Positions 40,408-47,070 of a stretch of 64,000 nucleotides of DNA are shown piece after piece. Source of the DNA: a bacterium (GTDB taxonomy: Bacteria; Electryoneota; Electryoneia; Electryoneales; Electryoneaceae); contig JAHLLB010000014.1 in NCBI GenBank assembly GCA_020444425.1, forward strand, positions 1-64,000. The letters run 5' to 3'. The notes under the pieces were generated by a model that was not told the origin of the DNA, did no database searches, and saw nothing but the letters and a program-made list of their open reading frames with translations. Within the stretch, counting starts at the first letter, position 1. The number at the start of each line of letters is the position of its first letter. The position numbers were made by a program, and so were the translations under genes.

Positions 40408-40435
40408 GGGGACACTTTGAGGACAAAGTGTCCCC
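40408..40435. repeat. REP-like palindrome, copy 7 (right flank of the transposase gene)
   Basis: GGGGACACTTT (40408-40418) and AAAGTGTCCCC (40425-40435) surround GAGGAC. The outer bases CCCCTT/AAGGGG extend the inverted repeat from 40402 to 40441. Confidence 0.95.
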
Positions 40436-40463
40436 AAGGGGACTACAGCGCAAGGAGGGCAAC

Positions 40464-40856
40464 ATGACTTCACGCGCAACACAAGCTGATCTCGTCGGGC
40501 TGGACGTCATCCGCGTCCAGGAAATGAACTTCCAGGGACGTCACGGCTGTTCTCCAGCCGAACGTGAACTCGGGGCAATGTTCCGCGTCAGCGTCGAACT
40601 GTACCTGGACACCCGCCCCGCCGCTGCCAGCGATTCGTTGAGCGACACCGCCGATGTCGCCGACATCTACCGCGCCGTGCGGGAAATCGTCACCGGTCCG
40701 CCGCGTCACCTGCTCGAAACCATCGCTGAGAACATCGCGGACGCCCTGTTGAGCAAGTTCGCCGCTGAAGCGGTACGAGTCCGTTTCCACAAGGACCGTG
40801 TTCCGTTGCCGGGACCGTCCGCCGGGTACGAAGTCGAAATCCTCCGCCGGAAATAG
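40464..40856 (+). CDS. folB: Dihydroneopterin aldolase
   Basis: The 130-residue enzyme forms 6-hydroxymethyl-dihydropterin in folate synthesis. It has the NFQGRHGCSPAERELG start (the Y/F-x-x-x-G-H/R-x-G-x-x-x-x-E pattern), a DTADVADIYRAVREIV helix, HLLETIAENIADALL and the end VRFHKDRVPLPG. The ATG at 40464 has CAAGGAGGG upstream. It lies 5 bp before folK and begins a five-gene operon (folB, folK, deoxynucleoside kinase, two small genes). Confidence 0.93.
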   Translation: MTSRATQADLVGLDVIRVQEMNFQGRHGCSPAERELGAMFRVSVELYLDTRPAAASDSLSDTADVADIYRAVREIVTGPPRHLLETIAENIADALLSKFAAEAVRVRFHKDRVPLPGPSAGYEVEILRRK

Positions 40857-40861
40857 GCCTC

Positions 40862-41662
40862 GTGACGACACTTCCCGCCCACCAGTCCGCCGCTGAACCG
40901 GTCCCTGTTGTACTTGGACTCGGGGGGAATGTGGGAGATGTGAAGGCGGCCTTCGCGAAGGCGATCCGCACGATCTATTCCATTATGGTGGATAATCCGC
41001 GTCCGCAAGCGGACACGGGCACGTCGTTGGGTGAGGACGGCGATTCCAATCCGCGTCCGCAAGCAAACACGGTCACGTCGTTGGGTGAGGACGGTGAACG
41101 AACATCGGCTGGAGTATGTGCCCCTGATGGCTCCGCCAGCAGGGATGATCGACTCTCGGTCAGCCGTGGTAGCACAGCTCCCGCGGGCATTAAGAAGGAC
41201 ACGGGCACGGCTGGAGTCATGTCGCCGATACGCTGCAGTCGCCTTTACAGCAGTAGCCCGTGGGGTGTTTCCGACCAGCCGGATTTCCTCAACATGGCGA
41301 TCTCGTTTCCGTGGGCCGGAACGGTGGAGTCCTTGTTCGACCTGATCCGCCGGATCGAACGGGACGCAGGCCGACACCGTCCAGACGAAACCCGCTGGGG
41401 ACCACGCCGGCTCGACATCGACATCCTCGTTTTCGGCGAGCAACGGATCGAACAAGAAGCGCTGACGGTGCCGCATCCTCGTCTGCACGAGCGCCGGTTT
41501 GTGCTCCAGCCGTTGCTGGATCTACTGCCCGGGGAAACTGTCCTGCCCGGCTATCAGCAGAATCTGACAGAACTTCTGACGGCCTGTTCCGACGATGGCG
41601 AGCTGCGCGCGCTCGGCGATCAGCCGTGGACTGAGTGGCGCGAGACGGAAAAACGCTCGTAG
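40862..41662 (+). CDS. folK: HPPK (2-amino-4-hydroxy-6-hydroxymethyldihydropteridine pyrophosphokinase) with an in-frame repeat insertion
   Basis: The 266-residue protein is longer than usual HPPKs (about 160-175). The start is GTG. The first strand and helix (VVLGLGGNVGDVKAAFAKAI) and the later core (RCSRLYSSSPWGVSDQPDFL, RRIERDAGRHRPDETRWGPR and LDIDILVFG) are all intact, including the R-x-x-x-x-x-W-G-P-R-x-L-D-x-D motif that binds ATP and Mg2+. Between them, residues about 41-119 do not belong to the fold and are encoded by a composite palindromic repeat (A units and a B unit) also seen at 60.9 and 63.4 kb. The insertion is in frame and sits in the loop between the first helix and second strand. 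It converts dihydropterin to its pyrophosphate after FolB. Confidence 0.9.
   Translation: MTTLPAHQSAAEPVPVVLGLGGNVGDVKAAFAKAIRTIYSIMVDNPRPQADTGTSLGEDGDSNPRPQANTVTSLGEDGERTSAGVCAPDGSASRDDRLSVSRGSTAPAGIKKDTGTAGVMSPIRCSRLYSSSPWGVSDQPDFLNMAISFPWAGTVESLFDLIRRIERDAGRHRPDETRWGPRRLDIDILVFGEQRIEQEALTVPHPRLHERRFVLQPLLDLLPGETVLPGYQQNLTELLTACSDDGELRALGDQPWTEWRETEKRS
40979..41218. repeat. Composite palindromic repeat inserted in frame within folK
   Basis: Palindrome A (AATCCGCGTCCGCAAGCGGAC...) occurs at 40995-41023 and, as a 54-bp step duplication, at 41049-41077. The 54-bp period equals 18 residues (NPRPQADTGTSLGEDGDS and its near copy). Palindrome B (GTGCCCCTGATGGCTCCGCC, then AGCAGGGATGATC) lies at 41118-41150. 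A partial A end (GACACGGGCACG) lies near 41198-41209. Outer borders are approximate and were set by where the HPPK fold resumes. Confidence 0.85.
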
Positions 41663-41733
41663 CACCTTTGCTTGACTATCTTCTTGTGCATTACACTTCC
41701 AACACAACCAGCTAACCATCCGCCGGATATCGC

Positions 41734-42381
41734 GTGAGCAGCGAACGCCAGTACATCATCATCGAAGGTGTGATCGGGGTGGGAAAAACCACCCTGGCGG
41801 ACATGATCAGCAAACGGCTGAACGCGCAGCTTGTGGTCGAACAGCACGAGGAAAACCCATTCCTCGCGGACTTTTACAAGGATCCGCGGCGGTACGCGTT
41901 CCAGACCGAACTGTTCTTCCTGCTCAGCCGCCACCGGCAGCAGATGGATGAGCTGCGCCAATCCGACCTGTTCGCGCAGCATCTCGTCACCGACTACCTG
42001 TTCAGCAAAAGCCGCATCTTCGCCGCAATTACGCTCGAAGAACGCGAGGTCGCGCTGTTCAACACAGTCGCGCACCTGCTCGAACGTGATGCTCCGATCC
42101 CGGATCTGGTCGTCTATCTGCAATCCAATACGCAACGCCTGATGCGGAACATCCGCCTCCGTGACCGTGAATATGAGCGCGGCATGAACCCGGAGTACAT
42201 CGAGGCGCTGGTGGAAGCGTACAACCACCACTTCTTCCGCTACAAGGCGAGCGATCTGATGATCGTGAACGCCACCACCCTCGACTTTGTCCGCAACCCC
42301 GACCAGTTCGATGATTTGTTTACCCAGATCATGAACGCGCCCGGCGGCCTGTCCTACTACAACCCGGCGACCGAGGTGTAG
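41734..42381 (+). CDS. Deoxynucleoside kinase (deoxyadenosine/deoxyguanosine kinase-like)
   Basis: The 215-residue kinase has the P-loop GVIGVGKTTL, the substrate-binding E-x-x-E-N-P-F-L segment (EQHEENPFLADFYKDP), RHRQQMDEL, the D-R-Y-like motif replaced by TDYLFSKSRIFA, and the LID arginines in RNIRLRDREYERGM. It phosphorylates deoxynucleosides for salvage. Such genes often stand next to folK, as here. It starts with GTG and follows folK by 71 bp. It is probably transcribed with folB-folK. Confidence 0.9.
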   Translation: MSSERQYIIIEGVIGVGKTTLADMISKRLNAQLVVEQHEENPFLADFYKDPRRYAFQTELFFLLSRHRQQMDELRQSDLFAQHLVTDYLFSKSRIFAAITLEEREVALFNTVAHLLERDAPIPDLVVYLQSNTQRLMRNIRLRDREYERGMNPEYIEALVEAYNHHFFRYKASDLMIVNATTLDFVRNPDQFDDLFTQIMNAPGGLSYYNPATEV

Positions 42382-42383
42382 CC

Positions 42384-42647
42384 ATGTTCAAGTTTCTGCT
42401 GCTGGGGATTGGATTCTACCTCGCGTGGAAAGGGCTGAAAGGGCTCGTCGGCAACCTGTTCGGCACGTCCGACGACGCGAAAGTCAAACCCGGCGAGAAA
42501 AAAGAACCGGACGTTACGATTTCGCCAGACGACGTCGTCGATGTGAACTACCGCGAAGTGCATCATGACGACGCGTCAGGCTCTGAATCGGATACGGAGG
42601 CTGGAGGCCGCGCCAACCGGGACAAGGAGTCCGGGAGCGGGTCGTGA
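42384..42647 (+). CDS. Small membrane protein of unknown function
   Basis: The 87-residue protein has one N-terminal membrane helix (MFKFLLLGIGFYLAWKGLKG), then an acidic, disordered tail (PDVTISPDDVVDVNYREVHH and a Ser/Asp/Glu-rich end). It resembles short anchor proteins found next to nucleotide-metabolism genes in FCB genomes, but I do not know a function. It begins 2 bp after the kinase stop and overlaps the next start (GTGA), so it is co-translated. Confidence 0.7.
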   Translation: MFKFLLLGIGFYLAWKGLKGLVGNLFGTSDDAKVKPGEKKEPDVTISPDDVVDVNYREVHHDDASGSESDTEAGGRANRDKESGSGS

Positions 42648-42883
42648 TCAACCGCCGCAAGCCCATCGCCCATCGCAAGCTGCGCACGAAGAGTTCAGCT
42701 CAATCCGTCGCCACCGCACACCGGCGCACGTGTGAACGCTGCGGGGTGGAATTCATCTGCGGACGTTTCGCCGGTCTCGACAAGTGCTGCACCGAACTCG
42801 CCAAGACGATCCAGGACCCACCCTGCTACTGCCCGAAATGCCGGGAAGAGGTGTTCAGAAAGGATCTACCGGGACGCGGATAG
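42644..42883 (+). CDS. Small cysteine-rich CWC-like protein, paralogue
   Basis: The 79-residue protein carries CERCGVEFICG, DKCCTELAK and PPCYCPKCREEVF, the same cysteine layout as the 7648 protein, with C-C in the place of C-W-C. The N-terminus is basic (INRRKPIAHRKLRTK). The start is GTG and overlaps the preceding stop. It is the last gene of the folB operon. Metal binding is inferred from the cysteines; the role is unknown. Confidence 0.72.
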   Translation: MINRRKPIAHRKLRTKSSAQSVATAHRRTCERCGVEFICGRFAGLDKCCTELAKTIQDPPCYCPKCREEVFRKDLPGRG

Positions 42884-42946
42884 CCTGGTCGGGAGTGGAT
42901 AGCTTGGTTGTTAGGGGAATAGCTTGGTTGTTAGGGGAATAGCCTG
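42882..42946. repeat. 20-bp direct repeat, about 3 units
   Basis: AGCTTGGTTGTTAGGGGAAT occurs exactly twice (42901-42920, 42921-42940), preceded by a diverged unit from 42882 and followed by a partial one. The tract begins in the stop codon of the CWC-like gene. Confidence 0.85.
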
Positions 42947-43547
42947 GAATCGGATGGCGGTGCACATCGTTCAACTCTCACATGGGGCAGGCGTCACCCC
43001 GAAGGGGTGGCATCTAACTAGCCGGGGGTGTTTACCCCCGGAGAACGAGCGTCCCACCCAATCCCCCCGCGTTGTGTCGTCACCCCGAAGGGGTGATATC
43101 TGACTAGCCGGGGGTGTTTACCCCCGTAGATCGAGCGTCCCACCCAATCCCCCCGCGTTGCATTTTTATCCCCGGCGTTGTGTCGTCACCCCGAAGGGGG
43201 TGACATCTGACTAGCCGGGGGTGTCAACCCCCGGAGAACGAGTGCCCACCTATGTTTCCCCCGCGCCGCGTATTCCACCCCAACGGGGTGGCATCTAATG
43301 CCTTCGCAGACCGGTTTCGATCACGTCTTGCGAAAGCCATCCCGGTTTGTGCGTTGTTTCTGTGCGATATCATTGGATGTTCAACCCCTTCGGGGTTGGA
43401 ACAACCGGACGGCGTGGGAGATGACGAACGATCCCTTCTCCGGGTTGACACCCGGAGCTAGTCAGATTCGGCACCTTCGGCGCCGGGCACCAGCAAGCCC
43501 CTCCCCGTTGTATATTGCCAAAGATCTCGAATCCACCGAGGCCCACA
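42947..43547. other. Repeat-rich intergenic region (600 bp)
   Basis: No gene is supported here. It holds three copies of a CACCCCGAAGGGGTG...ACCCCC element (listed separately), a partial copy (CACCCCAACGGGGTGGCATC at about 43277-43296), and a palindrome CAACCCCTTCGGGGTTG at about 43383-43399. The short frames on both strands have no signal of coding use. Confidence 0.75.
42992..43250. repeat. CACCCCGAAGGGGTG/GGGGGTGTTTACCCCC element, three copies in tandem
   Basis: Each copy reads CGTCACCCCGAAGGGGTG, then ATCTGACTAGCC, then a second hairpin GGGGGTGT-TTACCCCC and ACGAGCGTCCCACC, ending CAATCCCCCCGCGTTG. Copies start at 42992, 43078 and 43184 (steps of 86 and 106 bp). The third has the variant GGGGGTGTCAACCCCC. 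The paired hairpins show that this is an RNA- or DNA-structured repeat. Confidence 0.9.
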
Positions 43548-45152
43548 ATGACACACTCATTCCTGGCATCAACACGTCGCATCCTGCCACACGCACGCCG
43601 TTTTTTCGCGCCAGCACGCCGTCTCCTGACACTTAGCCTGATCGCCCTCCCCCTGTTGGTTGCGTGGTCTCCAACCATACTCGTATACGCCCAGCCTCCC
43701 GACACGTCCTGGACCAGGATCTGGGATTATCCAGATGATTACGACTACCTCGATTGTGTCCGAGCCGTACCCGAGGGCGGCTATATCGCAACGGGATTCG
43801 CGTTCATCGCGTTTCCGGAGGTGGTACAGGTCTGGACGGCTCGTCTCGATGATGACGGCAACGAGGTCTGGCTGCACCTCGAGGGAGGAAACGATACCGA
43901 CGCCGGCCATTACATCGATCTGACTCCTGACGGTGGTTTCATCCAGGCAGGCGACATCTATTCTGAGGAGCCTGGCAATGGATTCGACGCCATGATCCGA
44001 AAGTTGGATGCTGACGGCAACCAGGAATGGGCCCGGGCGTTGGATGGCGGCAATACGGTTGACCTCTTCTATTGTGTCCGCACCGTTCCAGCGGGTGGTT
44101 ATGTCGCTTGCGGTGAAGTGGGTGATCCCACTGTTATACGCTTTGCAGAGACAGGGCAGATTCTTTGGGAGTGGATGGTACCAGATCCAGATGATTCTTT
44201 TGCGCCAAAATGGGTTGCACCATTAGCTGATGGTGGCTTCATCGTCGCTCATCATCATTACCGGCAAGATATGGGATTTCGGTCATTGGCGATCTTCAAG
44301 CTCGATTCCAATGGAAATCTGTTGTGGATGAACGATGAACCGGAAGAAGGAAATCCTCTATATGGATGGGCCACTTGTGCACGTGAAGATGAAATGGGAA
44401 ATATCTTTGTTTGCGGCTATGTGCGACATCCTGACCCACCTTACACATTCTATATATCTAAGCGAGATTCGACTGGTGAAGTGATTTGGGCTTTGTTTCT
44501 TGTAAATCCAGAGCCTGGACTTAACGAAGATAACAAAGCTTATGATATATGTTTTCTTGCTGACGGAAACATTGCTGTTGGCGGTCAAACACGTGGCGTA
44601 GTAAACGATGACTACTTATGGCTAATCAAAGCGACACCCGATGGAGAAATTCTATGGAGTACAGAGATTATAGGCGGTGAGATTACTTCCATTGATCAAG
44701 GGCGTGATGGATCAATCGTGGCAGCTTGGACGCCACGTGAGTGGACAGGAGATCACTCGGAAGCCATTGCACTTACTGCGTGGGAGCCTGAGGTTAATGT
44801 GCTGTTGAACCCGCATGTGGACATTGTTCCGGCACAGGGTATGCGGCTGCATTATCAGGCATACGTCAACAACATCCTCGTTGATCCATCACCCTTCGAT
44901 GTTTGGGCAACTGTCACCACACCCGCCGGGAACACGTTCCCCTTACAGCAGATCACCGTCACATTGCAGCCGGGTGAGACGTTTTACCGTCCCAGAGTCC
45001 CGCTGGACATCCCCGCCGCCGCACCACCGGGGGAGTACACGTTCGAGCTGCATGTCGGCGTCGCGCCGCCAGCCATCCCGCCCGGCGGACCCAACGGCAG
45101 CCGTCACATGGGGCTGGGCGCGTTCACGTTTACGAAAAGCGGTACTCGGTAA
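43548..45152 (+). CDS. Exported beta-propeller-like protein with mixed base composition
   Basis: The 534-residue protein has a long signal segment (residues about 20-48, LLTLSLIALPLLVAWSPTILVYA). Six or so blades share the pattern P-E-G-G-Y-I-A-T-G, D-D-D-G-N-E-V-W and P-D-G-G-F-I-Q-A-G, as in the exported delta-60/PQQ-like repeats that report values with units. A C-terminal Ig-like domain (HYQAYVNNILVDPSPFDVW...AAPPGEYTFEL) follows. It has no Por-type sorting tail, unlike the other four exported proteins. The ATG at 43548 has GAGG before it. The middle (about 44030-44800) is clearly more A+T-rich than both ends, as if replaced by recombination. Its last codons run into a 7-bp repeat tract. 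Confidence 0.75.
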   Translation: MTHSFLASTRRILPHARRFFAPARRLLTLSLIALPLLVAWSPTILVYAQPPDTSWTRIWDYPDDYDYLDCVRAVPEGGYIATGFAFIAFPEVVQVWTARLDDDGNEVWLHLEGGNDTDAGHYIDLTPDGGFIQAGDIYSEEPGNGFDAMIRKLDADGNQEWARALDGGNTVDLFYCVRTVPAGGYVACGEVGDPTVIRFAETGQILWEWMVPDPDDSFAPKWVAPLADGGFIVAHHHYRQDMGFRSLAIFKLDSNGNLLWMNDEPEEGNPLYGWATCAREDEMGNIFVCGYVRHPDPPYTFYISKRDSTGEVIWALFLVNPEPGLNEDNKAYDICFLADGNIAVGGQTRGVVNDDYLWLIKATPDGEILWSTEIIGGEITSIDQGRDGSIVAAWTPREWTGDHSEAIALTAWEPEVNVLLNPHVDIVPAQGMRLHYQAYVNNILVDPSPFDVWATVTTPAGNTFPLQQITVTLQPGETFYRPRVPLDIPAAAPPGEYTFELHVGVAPPAIPPGGPNGSRHMGLGAFTFTKSGTR

Positions 45153-45182
45153 ACGGTAGTCGGTGATCGGTAGTTGGTAGAA
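45141..45182. repeat. Heptamer-period repeat tract (GGTNNNN), 6 units, overlapping a stop codon
   Basis: GGTACTC, GGTAAAC, GGTAGTC, GGTGATC, GGTAGTT and GGTAGAA follow one another. The first two units contain the last codons and the TAA stop (45150-45152) of the beta-propeller gene, so the tract may have set the protein end. Confidence 0.85.
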
Positions 45183-45211
45183 TACAAACAGTGGTGACGG
45201 ATGTGTTTGGT

Positions 45212-45250
45212 GTCATTCTGAACGGAACGAAGTGGAATAAAGAATCTGGC
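45212..45250. repeat. GTCATTCTGAACGGAACGAAG element, copy 1
   Basis: Reads GTCATTCTGAACGGAACGAA then GTGGAATAAAGAATC. Elements with this core (TCATTCTGAGCGxAxCGAAGAATC) are common between genes in many bacteria. Confidence 0.8.
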
Positions 45251-45278
45251 AGGATAACCCGGAAAACGTATGGGATGC

Positions 45279-45370
45279 GTCATTCTGAACGGAACGAAGA
45301 GAAGTGAAGAAGGTCCAGCTTAGATAACGGTCAATTAAGCCCGATCTTCTTCACTTCGTTCAGAATGACG
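45279..45370. repeat. Inverted pair of GTCATTCTGAACG elements, copy 2
   Basis: CGTCATTCTGAACGGAACGA at the left and its mirror TTCGTTCAGAATGACG at the right (45355-45370) form a long inverted repeat around a 50-bp centre. GAAGTGAAGAAG faces CTTCTTCACTTC inside. Confidence 0.9.
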
Positions 45371-45426
45371 TGATTGTCAAATGTGGATAATCTGGATATC
45401 CTTCACTGCATTCAGGATGACACCCT

Positions 45427-45454
45427 ATTACCACGGACTGAAGTCCGTGGTAAT
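45427..45454. repeat. Palindrome of the CCACGGACT-AGTCCGTGG type, copy 2
   Basis: ATTACCACGGACT and AGTCCGTGGTAAT are perfect arms around GA. It abuts the heptamer tract at 45461. Confidence 0.9.
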
Positions 45455-45460
45455 AGAGTT

Positions 45461-45530
45461 TACTCACATCTCGCATCTCGCATCTCACATCTCGCGACTC
45501 CAGCCCACAGCCCACAGCCCACAGCCTGCA
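45461..45530. repeat. Heptamer-period repeat tract, 10 units
   Basis: Units are TACTCAC, ATCTCGC twice, ATCTCAC, ATCTCGC, GACTCCA, GCCCACA three times, and GCCTGCA. The 7-base phase is kept through a change of unit sequence. The CCGTCACGTCCG element starts 1 bp later. Confidence 0.9.
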
Positions 45531-45531
45531 A

Positions 45532-45577
45532 GGTGCCCGTGATTGACCGTCACGTCCGTTTGTGACGGCTATCGCGG
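45532..45577. repeat. GGTGCCCGTGAT...CCGTCACGTCCG palindromic element, copy 1
   Basis: The core CCGTCAC-GTCCGTTT-GTGACGG is an inverted repeat, between GGTGCCCGTGAT and CTATCGCGG. A homologue lies at 60836-60881. Confidence 0.85.
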
Positions 45578-45600
45578 CTTTTCCGCTATCCACTTCAGCA

Positions 45601-46344
45601 TCACGCCGTCAATCCACCATCGACCACCAGCGTATGGCCGTTGATGAAATTCGCGCCATCGCTGACGAGAAACAGGAACGGTGGGACGTACTCCTCGATC
45701 GTCGCCAGCCGTCCCAGCGGAGTGTTGTCAAGGTTCCACTTGACCACCGCTTCCGGCATTTTTTCCGTCATCTCGGTCGGGATGTAGCCCGGCGCGATGG
45801 CGTTGACTGTGATTCCCGCCGGTCCCAGCTCTTTCGCCAGGCATCGGGTCATTGCGTCCAGCCCGGCTTTCGCGGCGGAATAGGCCGCCATGCCGGTATA
45901 CCCCTGCAATCCGACGACGCTGGTAATGTTGATGATCTTGCCGCTGCGTTGCGGCAGCATCACTTGCACCACCTGCCGTGTCAACCGCATCGCCGCGCCG
46001 AGGTTGGTGTCGAGGTGCTTGTCGAGGTACTCGTCGGACGCCAGCGCGATCAGTGACGGCACCGATACCCCGGCGTTGTTCACCAGCAGGTCGATCCGGC
46101 CCCAAGTGGAGTTCAGTTCACGCACCAGTTTCTGCGTCGCGGCGCTGTCACGGACATCGACGGTGCGCGCGATGAATCGGTCTGACCAGTCGCCTTTCGC
46201 TCGCGCCTGTTGGACGAACTCACTGTCCCGCCGTCCGAAGACACACACTCGCCAGCCCTGTTCGAGCAACGCCTGCGCGAACGCTGCCCCGAGCCCACGG
46301 GTTCCGCCGCTGATGATCGCCACCTTGCCGTCTTGTGTGCTCAC
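45601..46344 (-). CDS. SDR family oxidoreductase (FabG-like)
   Basis: The 247-residue NAD(P)-dependent reductase has the cofactor motif IISGGTRGLGAAFA, NNAGVS, the catalytic Ser in NITSVVGLQG and the Y-x-x-x-K of MAAYSAAKAG, followed by NAIAPGYIPTEM. This pattern is the 3-oxoacyl-ACP reductase/glucose dehydrogenase type. The substrate cannot be deduced. The gene is alone on the minus strand. GGGAG lies before the start at 46344. Confidence 0.9.
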   Translation of the reverse strand: MSTQDGKVAIISGGTRGLGAAFAQALLEQGWRVCVFGRRDSEFVQQARAKGDWSDRFIARTVDVRDSAATQKLVRELNSTWGRIDLLVNNAGVSVPSLIALASDEYLDKHLDTNLGAAMRLTRQVVQVMLPQRSGKIINITSVVGLQGYTGMAAYSAAKAGLDAMTRCLAKELGPAGITVNAIAPGYIPTEMTEKMPEAVVKWNLDNTPLGRLATIEEYVPPFLFLVSDGANFINGHTLVVDGGLTA

Positions 46345-46537
46345 GGAATCTCCCTGCCGGGTTCTTACCTGTCGTTACAAAAGATAGCGCTCATTGAAAC
46401 CATCTTCGCCGCCGGGAACCCCTCGCGGAGGGACTGCGTATGCTTGACAGACCGGGCCGCTTGCGATAGTCTATGGTTCGTTGTATACTCAGTGGTCAAA
46501 CGCCAGTATTTACAAAGTGTTAGCGAAAGTTAGTCTT

Positions 46538-46960
46538 GTGCGAAAAATTGTCCGCAGCGTCTTGAGTGCCACCCTCGTGCTGGTGTTTGCCAGCATGGGC
46601 GTGCTCGCGCATACGGGCGAACCCATCGTACTTGCCGTAGACACACCGCTCAGTTTGACCGCAGACGCCGCTCACGAGTGCTGCTGCACGGTGGACAGCG
46701 CAGACGCAATCTGCACATGCTGCACCACCTCCACCGAAGCGTCTCCGGATGAAGCATCCAACTGCTGCAGCAGCGCGGGGCAGGAATGCGCCAGCAACGG
46801 GCAGGTGCAGGTGTCGGTGCAGTTGTCCGCCTATTTGACGACGCACGATGCCTGGCAGAACCCGTCCACATCATCCGCCCTTACAACCATCCCGGATCAG
46901 CGCCCGGAAGACGCGCTGGCCCGCTCGATCGATCACGTCCCGAAACACTCCCTGTCGTAA
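46538..46960 (+). CDS. Exported cysteine-rich small protein
   Basis: Starting at the GTG at 46538, the 140-residue protein has a signal segment (VRKIVRSVLSATLVLVFASMGVLA) and a short cysteine-rich core (AAHECCCTVDSADAICTCC, then NCCSSAGQEC; nine cysteines in about 40 residues), which suggests metal binding or disulfide bonds. An in-frame ATG at 46481 is possible but gives a less natural N-terminus. It lies 110 bp upstream of the TonB receptor gene and may be in the same unit. It is not a known family to me. Codon-use support is moderate. Confidence 0.6.
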   Translation: MRKIVRSVLSATLVLVFASMGVLAHTGEPIVLAVDTPLSLTADAAHECCCTVDSADAICTCCTTSTEASPDEASNCCSSAGQECASNGQVQVSVQLSAYLTTHDAWQNPSTSSALTTIPDQRPEDALARSIDHVPKHSLS

Positions 46961-47070
46961 ACACGCCCAAGCTCTCTCTCGCTGAACCGATACGGTTCTG
47001 CGACCAGCGAACGCGTGACAGCTCTCCCTGCAAAGGGTGAAGTCTGTCCGGATGACAGTGGAGCACCTTC

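Larger units (their letters stand above)
45153..45600. other. Intergenic repeat island (450 bp)
   Basis: Between the beta-propeller gene and the SDR gene lies a chain of elements without genes: heptamer tract, two GTCATTCTGAACG elements, a CCACGGACT palindrome, a second heptamer tract and a CCGTCACGTCCG element. Each is listed separately. Confidence 0.8.

Noticed and set aside
42992-43250. Possible CRISPR array
   Set aside because: The repeated units are 66-106 bp with internal hairpins and no uniform spacers, and no cas gene is in the window.
45461-45530. Heptamer tracts as microsatellite sequencing artefact
   Set aside because: Seven independent tracts with the same period but different units, in unique surroundings, are unlikely to be one artefact. 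Kept as a finding.
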